Source: Acinetobacter sp. ANC 4805
GTDB taxonomy: Bacteria > Pseudomonadota > Gammaproteobacteria > Pseudomonadales > Moraxellaceae
Length of the DNA: 64,000 bases
Direction of reading: 5' to 3'
Assembly: GCF_022549495.1 (NCBI RefSeq)
Contig: NZ_JAKZGD010000002.1
Span: forward strand, 1-64,000
Shown here: piece after piece, positions 7,604-16,483 of the stretch
Layout: each line of letters opens with the position of its first letter
Position numbering within the stretch: position 1 is the first letter of the stretch
Program-made: the position numbers and the translations under genes
The notes under the pieces: model-generated
What the model saw: the letters and a program-made list of their open reading frames with translations, nothing else
What the model was told of the DNA's origin: nothing
The model's database searches: none

Positions 7604-9217
7604 ATGACTATTCTTCAATCTGAAATTGCAGTCGGTAGTGAACAATATCAACAAAATAGAGATGCTTTATTAAGCCAAATTGCAGAAGTGCGTGCCGTAC
7701 AGCAGAAAGGCATTGATAAGTCTTATGCAGCAAAACCCAAATTTGATAAGAAAGGCAAAATTCTTCCACACGAACGGGTACGTTTACTTCTCGATACTGA
7801 TTCACCTTTTGTGGAGTTATGCGGTCTAGTTGGCTACAACATGCATGATGATAAAGATGGCTCTGAAGCGGGTGGAGGCATTATCGCGGGAATTGGTTTT
7901 GTCAGTGGCGTTCGTGCTTTGGTCACAGCGAGTAATAGTGCAATCAAAGGCGGCACCATGTCACCGATGGGTGTACAGAAAACCTTACGCTTACAAAAGA
8001 TTGCGCTTGAGCAAAAATTACCGATTGTGACATTGACCGAAAGTGGCGGCGCAAATTTAAATTATGCAGCCGAAGTGTTTACTTATGGCGGTATGACTTT
8101 TGCCAATCAGGCACGAATGTCTGCGGCAGGGATTCCGCAGATATCGGTGGTACATGGTAATGCCACCGCAGGTGGGGCATATCAACCAGGTTTATCTGAC
8201 TATGTGATTGCCGTGCGTAAGCAAACAGAAATGTTATTGGCTGGTCCCCCATTATTGTTAGCTGCTACTGGCGAAGTAGCCACGGCTGAGGAACTCGGTG
8301 GTGCTGAAATGCATACTCAGGTTTCTGGTGTAGCTGAATATTTAGCTGAAAATGATGCTGATGGCATTCGTATTGCTCGTGAAATTTTTGAGCATTTGAA
8401 CTGGAAAGAACAAACCAAAAGTCTCGATCAGGATTATAAAGAACCTCGTTACTCAGCCGAGGAATTGTTAGGCATTATTCCGCAAGATCCGAAGCAACCT
8501 TTGGATATGAAAGAAATCGTGGCGCGGATTATTGATGATTCAGACTTTTTAGAATTTAAACAAGAATATGATGCGCTTACTGTTTGCGGTTGGGCAAAAA
8601 TGGGTGGGGTACATATTGGAATTATCACCAATAATGGACCAATCACACCACAAGGAGCGGTTAAAGCCGCACAGTTTATTCATCTTTGTGAACAAACCCA
8701 ACGACCACTTTTATTCTTGCATAACACCACGGGTTTTATGGTCGGAACGGATGCTGAACAAAACGGCATTATTAAACATGGTTCTAAGCTGATCCAAGCG
8801 GTTGCCAACGCGACTGTACCTAAAATCTCGATCATTGTTGCTGGTTCTTATGGAGCAGGTAACTATGCCATGTGCGGACGTAGTTTATCGCCTAACTTTA
8901 TTTTTGCATGGCCAAATTCACATGTGGCGGTGATGGGTTCAGCTCAGGCAGGAAAAGTGTTGCGTATCGTGGCTGAGGGTAAACAGAAAGCTTCAGGTAT
9001 GGAACCGAATCCACAGATGTTGGATTTTCTAGAACAAAGTACTTCGATGAAATTGGAACAACAATCGACCGCTTTATTCAACACAGCGATGTTGCATGAC
9101 GATGGCATTATCGATCCTAGAGATACACGTAAAGTATTGATCTTCTTGTTACAAACTATTTATGAAGCACAGCAACGTGAGTTAAATCCAACTCGTTTTG
9201 GTGTGTCTCGTTTTTAA
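7604..9217 (+). CDS. atuC: Acyl-CoA carboxylase beta subunit (geranyl-CoA carboxylase-like)
   Basis: A 537-residue carboxyltransferase of the biotin-dependent acyl-CoA carboxylase family, normal length for AtuC/LiuB proteins. It has both carboxyltransferase halves. Visible motifs include LTESGGANL, GNATAGGAYQPGLSDY, and in the second half TTGFMVGTDAEQNGIIKHG and GSYGAGNYAMCGR. It should transfer CO2 from biotin carried by the alpha subunit (11621-13567) to a branched enoyl-CoA. The operon context favours geranyl-CoA over methylcrotonyl-CoA, but the two cannot be separated from sequence by eye. Confidence 0.85.
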   Translation: MTILQSEIAVGSEQYQQNRDALLSQIAEVRAVQQKGIDKSYAAKPKFDKKGKILPHERVRLLLDTDSPFVELCGLVGYNMHDDKDGSEAGGGIIAGIGFVSGVRALVTASNSAIKGGTMSPMGVQKTLRLQKIALEQKLPIVTLTESGGANLNYAAEVFTYGGMTFANQARMSAAGIPQISVVHGNATAGGAYQPGLSDYVIAVRKQTEMLLAGPPLLLAATGEVATAEELGGAEMHTQVSGVAEYLAENDADGIRIAREIFEHLNWKEQTKSLDQDYKEPRYSAEELLGIIPQDPKQPLDMKEIVARIIDDSDFLEFKQEYDALTVCGWAKMGGVHIGIITNNGPITPQGAVKAAQFIHLCEQTQRPLLFLHNTTGFMVGTDAEQNGIIKHGSKLIQAVANATVPKISIIVAGSYGAGNYAMCGRSLSPNFIFAWPNSHVAVMGSAQAGKVLRIVAEGKQKASGMEPNPQMLDFLEQSTSMKLEQQSTALFNTAMLHDDGIIDPRDTRKVLIFLLQTIYEAQQRELNPTRFGVSRF

Positions 9218-9238
9218 AGTGATGAAATAGGAATGGGT

Positions 9239-9589
9239 ATGCTATTTATTATTTTTAAATATGCTGTAACTGCGGCTTTGGTTGTGGGCATTTCAGAAAT
9301 TGCAAAACGTAGTGATAAGTTTGGTGCATTTATTGCCTCATTACCTTTAGTGACTTTTTTAGTGTTGATTTGGTTGTATGTTGAAAAACAACCCATTGAA
9401 AAAATTGCCAATCATGCGTATTACACATTTTGGTATGTTGTACCGACCCTACCTATGTTTCTCGCTTTTCCATTTTTACTGCATCGCTTTGGATTTTGGT
9501 TTGCTATTTTAGCCAGTATTTTCTTAACGATCATCTGTTTTGGATTATTTGCACTATGTGTTCGTTATTTGGGTATCGAACTGTTATAG
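9239..9589 (+). CDS. DUF3147 family small membrane protein
   Basis: A ~116-residue protein with four predicted membrane helices and a conserved-looking motif EIAKRSDKFGAFIASLPL in the first loop, as in the DUF3147 family. ATG 9233 abuts the ribosome site AGGA (9229-9232); ATG 9239 is spaced six bases and is the likelier start. It is embedded between the carboxylase beta and acyl-CoA dehydrogenase genes with short gaps, so it is co-transcribed with them. Standard Pseudomonas atu operons run straight from atuC to atuD as I recall. A role in substrate passage or membrane association is speculative. Confidence 0.72.
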   Translation: MLFIIFKYAVTAALVVGISEIAKRSDKFGAFIASLPLVTFLVLIWLYVEKQPIEKIANHAYYTFWYVVPTLPMFLAFPFLLHRFGFWFAILASIFLTIICFGLFALCVRYLGIELL

Positions 9590-9614
9590 AAATATATTTT
9601 AAAAGGAAAAAACA

Positions 9615-10772
9615 ATGAAATTTACTGCAGAGCATGAAGCATTACGTCGTACCGCACGTCAGTTTGTAGAAAACGAACTTAATCCGTTTATTCCAGAATG
9701 GGAAGCAGCGGGACGTTTTCCGATCCATGAAGTCTTTAAGAAAATGGCAGATTTAGGTTTGCTTGGTATTTGTAAGCCCGAAGAAAATGGCGGCTTGGGT
9801 TTAGATTATTCGTATAACCTTGTGGTGGCAGAAGAATTAGGTCGTGCAGCCTGTGGTGGTGTGCCTTTGGCGATTGGTGTACAAACCGATATGGCAACAC
9901 CTGCACTTGCCCGTTTTGGTAGTAAGGAATTGCGTGATGAATTTTTAACACCTGCGATTAACGGTGAATATGTGGCATCAATTGCAGTTTCAGAAGTACA
10001 TGCAGGTTCAGATGTTGCAGCGGTTAAAACCACCGCAAAAAAAGATGGTGATGATTATGTGATTAATGGCAGCAAAATGTGGATTACTAATTCACTGCAA
10101 GCGGACTTCTTCTGCTTACTTGCTAATACCTCTGATGACAAACCGCATGTCAATAAATCGATGATCATTGTTCCTGCGAAGACTGCAGGCATTAGTTTCT
10201 CAGAACCACTCAATAAATTAGGAATGCGTTCAACCACAACTGCTCAAGTTTATTTCGATAATGTTCGTGTACCACAGCGCAATCTTGTGGGTGCTGAGGG
10301 GATGGGCTTCATGATGCAGATGATGCAGTTCCAAGAGGAGCGTATGTGGGCATGTGCCAATGCTGTGGGTGGTTTGGAAAATGTGATTCAACAAACGATT
10401 GATTACACCAAAGAACGAACCACTTTTGGTCAGCCACTGATTAATAATCAATATGTGCATTTCCGTTTTGCTGAATTGATGACCGAAGTTGAAGCGCTAA
10501 AAGCACTCACTTATCAAGCCTGTGAACAACATATCGTAGGAGAAAATGTCACGATGATGGCTTCGATGGCAAAGCTCAAAGCAGGGCGATTAACTCGAGA
10601 AGTTGCAGATAGCTGCCTACAATATTGGGGCGGAAATGGCTTTATGTGGGAAAACCCAGCATCACAGTTGTATCGTGATGGACGTCTAGGTTCGATTGGC
10701 GGTGGTGCAGACGAAATCATGCTTGGGATCATCTGTAAATTGATGGATATTTTGCCGAAGAAACAGAAATAA
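9615..10772 (+). CDS. atuD: Acyl-CoA dehydrogenase (citronellyl-CoA dehydrogenase-like)
   Basis: A 385-residue flavin-dependent acyl-CoA dehydrogenase with the usual three-domain layout. Visible motifs are SEVHAGSDVAAV and MWITN in the middle domain (FAD/substrate contacts) and QYWGGNGFM...SQLYRDGRLGSIGGGADEIML at the C-terminus. The family signatures are complete and the length is normal. A strong ribosome site (AAAAGGA) precedes ATG 9615. In the atu pathway this enzyme would make the cis-2,3 double bond of citronellyl-CoA before carboxylation. Specificity is inferred from context. Confidence 0.85.
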   Translation: MKFTAEHEALRRTARQFVENELNPFIPEWEAAGRFPIHEVFKKMADLGLLGICKPEENGGLGLDYSYNLVVAEELGRAACGGVPLAIGVQTDMATPALARFGSKELRDEFLTPAINGEYVASIAVSEVHAGSDVAAVKTTAKKDGDDYVINGSKMWITNSLQADFFCLLANTSDDKPHVNKSMIIVPAKTAGISFSEPLNKLGMRSTTTAQVYFDNVRVPQRNLVGAEGMGFMMQMMQFQEERMWACANAVGGLENVIQQTIDYTKERTTFGQPLINNQYVHFRFAELMTEVEALKALTYQACEQHIVGENVTMMASMAKLKAGRLTREVADSCLQYWGGNGFMWENPASQLYRDGRLGSIGGGADEIMLGIICKLMDILPKKQK

Positions 10773-10787
10773 GATAGGAGAAGAAAA

Positions 10788-11621
10788 ATGACACTTTCAA
10801 CTTCTCTTACTGATTTACAAGTGGATGAAAGTATCCAACTTGAACAACAAGGCAGTATTTTAACGTTGTGGCTGAATCGACCTGAAAGCCGTAATGCCAT
10901 GAGTCTCAACATGGTTAATGCCATTCAACAGGTCTTTGCTCACATTGCTGATGATGTTTCGATTCGTGCGGTGATTTTGCGTGGTAAAGGTGGGCATTTC
11001 TGTGCAGGTGGTGATATTAAGGACATGGCAGCATTGCGTGTTGAAGCAGCGAATGCTGGCAGCTTGCAACCCTATGTTGATTTTAACCGCCGCTTTGGTG
11101 CCATGATTGAACAAGTTGATCAAGCTCCGCAAACGGTTGTTGCAATTTTAGAAGGTGCAGTGCTCGGTGGTGGTTTTGGCTTAGCTTGTGTCTCTGATAT
11201 AGCGATTAGTCGTGACAATGCTCAGTTTGGCTTACCTGAAACAGGTCTTGGGGTATTGCCTGCTCAAATTGCACCGTTCGTGGTGAAACGGATTGGACTG
11301 ACTCAAGCCCGTCGTTTGGCGCTGTTAGGTTCACGCTTTAATGGTGAGACTGCGCAGAAGTTAGGTGTGATACATGAAGTTGTACGTGATGACGCTGAGC
11401 TTGAGCAATTGCTTAGGGATACTATTCAACAGATCAAACGTGCTGCGCCGTTGGCATCTCGAAATACCAAAGCATTGCTACATCGAACTTTAAATGAGCC
11501 TTTAGATTCTTTACTTGACGATGCTGCACAGCAGTTTGCTCAAGCGGTTGGTGGGGTAGAGGGGCAAGAAGGTACGATGGCATTTATTCAAAAACGTTTA
11601 CCAAATTGGACTGAGCAATAA
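10788..11621 (+). CDS. atuE: Enoyl-CoA hydratase family protein (isohexenylglutaconyl-CoA hydratase-like)
   Basis: A 277-residue crotonase-fold protein. The oxyanion-hole segments LRGKGGHFCAGGDIKDM and EGAVLGGGFGLACVSDIAI are intact. The catalytic region near LPETGLGVLPAQIAPFVVKR matches hydratases that act on branched glutaconyl-CoA substrates. TAGGAG lies just before ATG 10788. Its last base overlaps the start of the biotin carboxylase gene, so translation is probably coupled. The assignment to the atu pathway follows gene order. Confidence 0.83.
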   Translation: MTLSTSLTDLQVDESIQLEQQGSILTLWLNRPESRNAMSLNMVNAIQQVFAHIADDVSIRAVILRGKGGHFCAGGDIKDMAALRVEAANAGSLQPYVDFNRRFGAMIEQVDQAPQTVVAILEGAVLGGGFGLACVSDIAISRDNAQFGLPETGLGVLPAQIAPFVVKRIGLTQARRLALLGSRFNGETAQKLGVIHEVVRDDAELEQLLRDTIQQIKRAAPLASRNTKALLHRTLNEPLDSLLDDAAQQFAQAVGGVEGQEGTMAFIQKRLPNWTEQ

Positions 11622-13567
11622 TGAAATTTTCAAAAGTTTTAGTCGCAAATCGTGGTGAAATCGCAGTTCGTGTGATGCAAACGGCAAAAGCAATGGGTTA
11701 CCAAACTGTTGCGGTATATTCAGATGCAGATGCCAATGCACGCCATATTCAAGTTGCCGATGAGGCTGTTTACATCGGTGCATCTAAAGTGTCTGAATCC
11801 TATCTGTCGATCGCTAATATTATTGAAGCCTGCAAAAAGACAGGCGCAGATGCAGTTCATCCTGGTTATGGCTTCTTGTCTGAAAATACCGATTTTGCCC
11901 AAGCCTGTAGCGACAATGGCATTACCTTTATTGGGCCAAACGCTGCTGCGATTCATTTGATGGGTAGCAAGCGATTATCCAAAATTGCCATGATTGAGGC
12001 AGGTGTGCCGTGTGTACCTGGTTATGAGGGTGATCAACAAGATATTGAATACTTGGCTGAGCAAGCGGAAAAAATTGGTTTTCCATTGATGGTCAAAGCA
12101 TCTGCTGGTGGTGGTGGACGTGGCATGCGTTTGGTTCACCAGTCTGTTGATTTGTTGGAAGCTTTAAAAACAGCACGCTCAGAGGCTGAAAATGCGTTTG
12201 GTTCAGGTGAATTAATTATTGAAAAAGCGGTGATCGCACCTCGTCATGTGGAAATCCAAGTGTTTGGTGATACGCATGGTAACTATGTATACCTGTTTGA
12301 ACGAGATTGTTCGATTCAACGCCGTCATCAAAAAGTGGTGGAAGAAGCACCTTGTCCAGTGATGACACCCGAGTTACGTCAGAAAATGGGAGAAGCTGCG
12401 GTGGCAGCGGCAAAATCCTGTGACTATCTCGGCGCAGGTACGGTTGAATTTTTACTGGATCAATCAGGTGAGTTTTATTTCCTTGAAATGAATACTCGTT
12501 TGCAAGTTGAGCATCCTGTGACAGAAATGATTACGGGACTAGATTTGGTAGAGTGGCAACTCCGTGTCGCCAATGGTGAAACTATACCCTTGCAGCAGCA
12601 TGAACTGACTTTAAATGGACATGCGATCGAAGTGCGGTTATACGCAGAAGATCCACGTCAGGATTTCTTACCACAAACAGGCAAAGTGTTGCGTTGGCAA
12701 CCTGCTGCGTTGCCAAATGTACGTATTGATCATGGCATGTTAGAGGCGGGCGAAATTAGTCCGTTTTATGATCCAATGGTCGCTAAAGTGATTGCCTATG
12801 GTAAGACCCGTGAAGATGCTATTCGCTTATTAGCGCGTGCAGTAGATGATTGTGTGCTACTTGGTGTAAATAGCAATAAACAGTTTTTGGTTAATTTATT
12901 ACGTCATCCAATTATCGTGGCAGGGGATACCAATACCGCATTTATCCAACAGCATTTTCAGGATGATGTTAGCCTACATCAACAAGTTCCAATGCTTGAA
13001 AGTTTAGCGATTGCAGCAACACTATTTGCGCAACACAAGGCTTCAAAAACGGCATGGCAAACAGGTATTGCAACGCCACTACCATTAAAATTGAAATGTG
13101 CAGACCAACAACTGTCACTACAAGTCGAGATGGATCAACAGCAAGTCACCGTGCGATTATGTGATCAACACTGTACGATTCAGGTTGTAGAAATAACTGA
13201 TACTCAGATCATCTATAACGTTGATGGCGTGCGTCGAAAGTTGAGTTATGTACTTGATCAAAATCAACTCTATTTAGATACAGCGAATGGTAATTTAGTG
13301 ATTGAAAATATCACCTATGCCGCACCTGAAGCTGCGGAAGTGGTAGGGGATGGTAAAATCCGTGCGCCGATGGATGGGGCGATTGTGAATCTATTGGTCA
13401 ATGCAGGAGACACAGTTGTTAAGGGACAGACCTTATTGATCTTGGAGGCCATGAAAATTCAGCAACAAATCAAGTCAGATGTTGACGGTGTAGTGGATGA
13501 ACTGATTGGTCAAGTTGGGCAACAAGTGAAAAAACGACAATTACTATTAAATGTTGCGATTACATAA
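11621..13567 (+). CDS. atuF: Acyl-CoA carboxylase alpha subunit (biotin carboxylase + biotin carrier)
   Basis: A 648-residue biotin-dependent carboxylase alpha chain. Residues 1-~445 are a biotin carboxylase, with KVLVANRGEIAVRVM at the start, the ATP-grasp loop KASAGGGGRGMR, and EMNTRLQVEHPVTE. A linker domain follows. The C-terminal ~75 residues are the biotinyl domain, with the acceptor lysine in LEAMKIQ (the commoner motif is EAMKM). It loads CO2 on biotin for the beta subunit at 7604-9217. It is the last gene of the operon and is followed by a strong terminator. Confidence 0.88.
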   Translation: MKFSKVLVANRGEIAVRVMQTAKAMGYQTVAVYSDADANARHIQVADEAVYIGASKVSESYLSIANIIEACKKTGADAVHPGYGFLSENTDFAQACSDNGITFIGPNAAAIHLMGSKRLSKIAMIEAGVPCVPGYEGDQQDIEYLAEQAEKIGFPLMVKASAGGGGRGMRLVHQSVDLLEALKTARSEAENAFGSGELIIEKAVIAPRHVEIQVFGDTHGNYVYLFERDCSIQRRHQKVVEEAPCPVMTPELRQKMGEAAVAAAKSCDYLGAGTVEFLLDQSGEFYFLEMNTRLQVEHPVTEMITGLDLVEWQLRVANGETIPLQQHELTLNGHAIEVRLYAEDPRQDFLPQTGKVLRWQPAALPNVRIDHGMLEAGEISPFYDPMVAKVIAYGKTREDAIRLLARAVDDCVLLGVNSNKQFLVNLLRHPIIVAGDTNTAFIQQHFQDDVSLHQQVPMLESLAIAATLFAQHKASKTAWQTGIATPLPLKLKCADQQLSLQVEMDQQQVTVRLCDQHCTIQVVEITDTQIIYNVDGVRRKLSYVLDQNQLYLDTANGNLVIENITYAAPEAAEVVGDGKIRAPMDGAIVNLLVNAGDTVVKGQTLLILEAMKIQQQIKSDVDGVVDELIGQVGQQVKKRQLLLNVAIT

Positions 13568-13577
13568 AGCGTATAAA

Positions 13578-13610
13578 TTAAAAAGCTAGGTTCTACGCCT
13601 AGCTTTTTAA
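13578..13610. terminator. Bidirectional terminator between atuF and the convergent gene
   Basis: TTAAAAAGCTAGG (13578-13590) pairs perfectly with CCTAGCTTTTTAA (13598-13610) over a 7-base loop, with T runs on both strands. The stop codon of the minus-strand gene lies inside the stem. Confidence 0.88.
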
Positions 13611-14081
13611 TAATTTTTCAACAGCTACAAGTGAACTTGTCGAATTTCCCTCTAATTCTTGGGTTGCAAATTCAGCTAATGCATGTTCATGTGCCAATAA
13701 ATATTGAAAAAATTCTTGAGTCGTTGCGTCAGCATGTTGATGCATTCGCTCAAACGTTTCCATAAAAGGTTTTGTACCTTGTTTGAGTAAATGCATAGCA
13801 ACTTTCCAAGGAAGCTTTGCCATCACAATACCTGATGCTTTGGCTTGCAACTTAATATGTGGTCGAATTGAAGCAGTGTAATCCTGTTGCGCTAAGAAAT
13901 TTTCTAACCGTTGAAGTGTTTGAGCTTCCAGTCGCGCTAATGTTTTCCATTTTTGCTGTTGTTCAATGGAACGAGCATGTTGAGCAGCATTCAGAAAAAT
14001 TAATTCTCCTAAGATTTCTGATTCAAGTGCAATATTTAAGTCATGTTGAAATTTTGGATAGTTCATTCCTTTGATTTCCAT
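13599..14081 (-). CDS. Helical protein, possibly ferritin-like
   Basis: A ~160-residue, almost entirely helical soluble protein. Glu and His are spaced along the helices (LESEILGELIFLNAAQH near the N-terminus; RLEAQTLQRLENF; AHEHALAEFATQE near the end), as in ferritin-like four-helix bundles, but I cannot confirm a full metal site. ATG 14081 and ATG 14066 are both possible; AAAGGA touches the second, and the first has only a distant AGGA. It converges on the atu operon. No partner genes are evident and the function is unknown. Confidence 0.65.
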   Translation of the reverse strand: MEIKGMNYPKFQHDLNIALESEILGELIFLNAAQHARSIEQQQKWKTLARLEAQTLQRLENFLAQQDYTASIRPHIKLQAKASGIVMAKLPWKVAMHLLKQGTKPFMETFERMHQHADATTQEFFQYLLAHEHALAEFATQELEGNSTSSLVAVEKLLKS

Positions 14082-14138
14082 CAATAATCTTAGTTTTCCT
14101 TTTTATAAATACCACAATATTTGGTTAAACCTATATTC

Positions 14139-14169
14139 AACCATCTGTGTTCATGATACAGATGGTTTT
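14139..14169 (+). terminator. Hairpin with a plus-strand T tract
   Basis: AACCATCTGT (14139-14148) and ACAGATGGTT (14158-14167) form a perfect 10-bp stem. The T tract (GGTTTTA) is on the plus strand, but both neighbouring genes are on the minus strand. It may stop antisense transcription, or serve as a weak end of the sphingomyelinase/chaperone transcript. Confidence 0.45.
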
Positions 14170-14180
14170 AAAAATGATGA

Positions 14181-15107
14181 TTAAGAGAACATTTTGAGAC
14201 GTAAATCTTGCAAACGGGTTTCATATTGTTTTTGCCATTCTGCATCAGAAAGCTGCGATTTTAAGGGCTGCATTTCTTGTTGGAGCTGTTGCACGGCTTG
14301 CTGATATTGATTGACCTGCTGCTGCTGTTGAACTTCACGTTGATCACGAAGTTGAATATCTTGTCGTTCTTGCTCGGTTAAATACTGCTGCTGCAATTTT
14401 TGTTTCAAACCTGCAATTTCAGCAGGATTATTTGAACTTTGATTGAGTAATTGTATCGCTTGTTCATAAAGCCCCATTTTACTTTCCTGTTTCGTTGTAT
14501 CAGGATATTGGCGTTGTAATGCCTCAAAAGCTTTTAAACGTTGTTCCGCACTCAGATTTTGATTCTGAGCTAAATCATTATAAGCAAAACGATAGTCTGC
14601 ATAGTTACGTTCTTGTCCAAAACCGAGCATTGCTTCTGCTTGTCCTAAAGTTTGTTCTCTGAGTTTCCAGAGCGCATCAAAACGTTCTTTAGGTGATAAA
14701 GATGTAGACAATACAGTACTCTGCATTTGTTGCTCATATTGCGGCATACGCTTTAATAAATTTTCAACCAAATGCGCAAACTTCTGATCAGGGTAATTCG
14801 CTAAGGCTTTTGCTAAAGCTGCATTACAGTCCGATACAGGACAATTGGCTTTAAAATCATTCAAAAATTGCGTGATGTTGCCAGGTTGCTGTTGTAGTGC
14901 CTTGAGCTGCTTCAATAGCGATGTCTGGAATACCTCATCTTTGGTTTTATTGTGCATGGCTTCATCAGCAACATTGGTTGATGAATCTTGAGAGGATGTA
15001 GCTTTGGTTTGCTGAATTGCAGCGGAAGAGGCAGTGCTCTTCCAGACTACAATCCCGACCAAGACCACTAGAACAATAATAATTGTCAGCAATAGTCTTT
15101 TGTTCAT
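14181..15107 (-). CDS. Lipase-chaperone-like membrane-anchored foldase
   Basis: A 308-residue protein with one N-terminal membrane anchor (~residues 5-24), a low-complexity linker, then an extended helical domain rich in Q. Segments such as LSPKERFDALWKLREQTLG, YADYRFAY and LSAEQRLKAFEALQRQYPD, and the end LSDAEWQKQYETRL...LRLKMFS, match the repeating helical pattern of lipase-specific foldases (Lif, LipB). The signature RxxFDYxLSA of true Lif proteins is not visible. It follows the secreted sphingomyelinase-like gene by 14 bases, the same arrangement as lipA-lipB, so its client is probably that enzyme. The family assignment is moderate; the client is inferred. Confidence 0.65.
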   Translation of the reverse strand: MNKRLLLTIIIVLVVLVGIVVWKSTASSAAIQQTKATSSQDSSTNVADEAMHNKTKDEVFQTSLLKQLKALQQQPGNITQFLNDFKANCPVSDCNAALAKALANYPDQKFAHLVENLLKRMPQYEQQMQSTVLSTSLSPKERFDALWKLREQTLGQAEAMLGFGQERNYADYRFAYNDLAQNQNLSAEQRLKAFEALQRQYPDTTKQESKMGLYEQAIQLLNQSSNNPAEIAGLKQKLQQQYLTEQERQDIQLRDQREVQQQQQVNQYQQAVQQLQQEMQPLKSQLSDAEWQKQYETRLQDLRLKMFS

Positions 15108-15121
15108 ACAGCGTTCCGTTG

Positions 15122-16468
15122 TTATGGACTGTAATTAAATTGTCCCATGACTGGGAAATGATCAGAGAGATCCCATGTCATGTACAGTGGGTCAGCCGTT
15201 GTACGTAAGATGCGGACATCATTACGAGCTTGGGTTGGTTGGCGATGTGTATTTGAAGCCACTACATAGTCCAAATATTCAACGGCTGTGCCACCTGAAC
15301 CAGCTGCACCTGCCAATTTATTGACACGAGGGTCAAATGTTGATGCGGTATAACCTGTGCTTGGCGCTGCTGTTGCATTTAGGTTAGTGAGCATATTTTG
15401 ATAATCTTGAGGCCATAACAGCTTATTGACATTAAAATCACCGCCCATCAATACAGCATCAAAACTTGGAATATTTTGTTGATTCACTAACTGGCGAATT
15501 TGTTGGAACTGCACTTGACGAAGGGCACGTGCTTCATCGGTATCAAAAGAGGCTGTATGTGTTGAAGTCACATGATAGGCTTTACCATTTTTAATGATTT
15601 CAGCATACAACACGCCTTTATCAGCAAAACAATCCGTTCCTGTACAGTCTGGATAGATTAATTGTGCAGTTTTGACGATTGGGTAGCGGCTAACGATCAC
15701 GAGACCACTATCAAATAAGTTATAACCTGAACCAACAGGGATATGGGTTTGATATGGATATTGTTGAGCGAGTTGATTCAACATACCTGTACGAGATGAT
15801 GCAAACGCTTCTTGCATCATAATCACATCGTAACCATTCAAATGATTCGGCAATTCAGCTACACGCTCACTAATCTTACTTGCAACCATTGGCAACGCAT
15901 AAATATTATAAGTGAGGACTTTTAGTTCGTTGGCGTTGCTTGAAACAGGTTCTTGAACTGTATTTTGGTGAATGGTGTAATGAAAATCATCATACCCACC
16001 AGTGTATTCAGCTTTCACAGCGGCTTGTGCAGATAAACCCGCATAGTTGGTATTGATACGATGTACATCACGATCTGAATACCAAGGAGATGTGGTGGTC
16101 GCCGTTTGAATCCCATGTTTAATTGTACTGCCAGACCAAGTTCCTGTCATGGTTTGCTTTAACGTAATCTGAGAGTTACCAGTACTTACTACAGTATCAA
16201 AATTATAGGTTTTTCCAGATTTTAGACCTGTATAACGGTTGATACGCAGTACACGTTTAGTTTCGTATGGGGCAATTTGTGTTGCTTCCTGTGCCCATTC
16301 ATTTCCTTGTTGTAGAATATGTGTCCCTGTTTGATTAATTTGTAAGGATACCGTTTGTGGTGTGGTATTGGTTACAAATACATAAGAATCAGCTAAAGCG
16401 TTTTGCGTCGCAAAACCTCCTACCAATAGCGCTACTCCTGCGCTAAGTTTTAAGCTCGTCAGCCCCAT
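15122..16468 (-). CDS. Secreted sphingomyelinase C-like phosphodiesterase
   Basis: The start is ATG 16468, with ribosome site GGAGAG (16476-16481) seven bases upstream; an ATG 15 bases earlier overlaps that site. A cleavable signal peptide ends near QNALA/DSY. Residues ~25-170 are a beta-rich domain of unknown type. From ~175 the protein is an endonuclease/exonuclease/phosphatase-fold enzyme of the bacterial neutral sphingomyelinase type: LTYNIYALP, VIMMQEAF (metal-binding Glu), GGDFNVN, YLDYVV, and the C-terminal catalytic SDHFPV. It should cleave sphingomyelin or related phospholipids outside the cell. It is the first gene of a two-gene unit with the chaperone-like protein. It could be a virulence or phosphate/choline-scavenging enzyme. 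Confidence 0.82.
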   Translation of the reverse strand: MGLTSLKLSAGVALLVGGFATQNALADSYVFVTNTTPQTVSLQINQTGTHILQQGNEWAQEATQIAPYETKRVLRINRYTGLKSGKTYNFDTVVSTGNSQITLKQTMTGTWSGSTIKHGIQTATTTSPWYSDRDVHRINTNYAGLSAQAAVKAEYTGGYDDFHYTIHQNTVQEPVSSNANELKVLTYNIYALPMVASKISERVAELPNHLNGYDVIMMQEAFASSRTGMLNQLAQQYPYQTHIPVGSGYNLFDSGLVIVSRYPIVKTAQLIYPDCTGTDCFADKGVLYAEIIKNGKAYHVTSTHTASFDTDEARALRQVQFQQIRQLVNQQNIPSFDAVLMGGDFNVNKLLWPQDYQNMLTNLNATAAPSTGYTASTFDPRVNKLAGAAGSGGTAVEYLDYVVASNTHRQPTQARNDVRILRTTADPLYMTWDLSDHFPVMGQFNYSP

Positions 16469-16483
16469 ACTACATCTCTCCAT

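Noticed and set aside
7604..13567. Leucine degradation (liu) operon
   Set aside because: The carboxylase, dehydrogenase and hydratase families overlap with liu, but the AtuA (DUF1446) gene, the atuB-type SDR and the gene order point to an atu-type cluster, and no HMG-CoA lyase is present. Substrate remains to be proven.
14181..15107. Classical lipase foldase of a lipA-lipB pair
   Set aside because: The upstream gene is not a lipase (no GxSxG hydrolase; it has the endonuclease/exonuclease/phosphatase motifs), and the Lif signature is absent, so only a Lif-like assignment is made.
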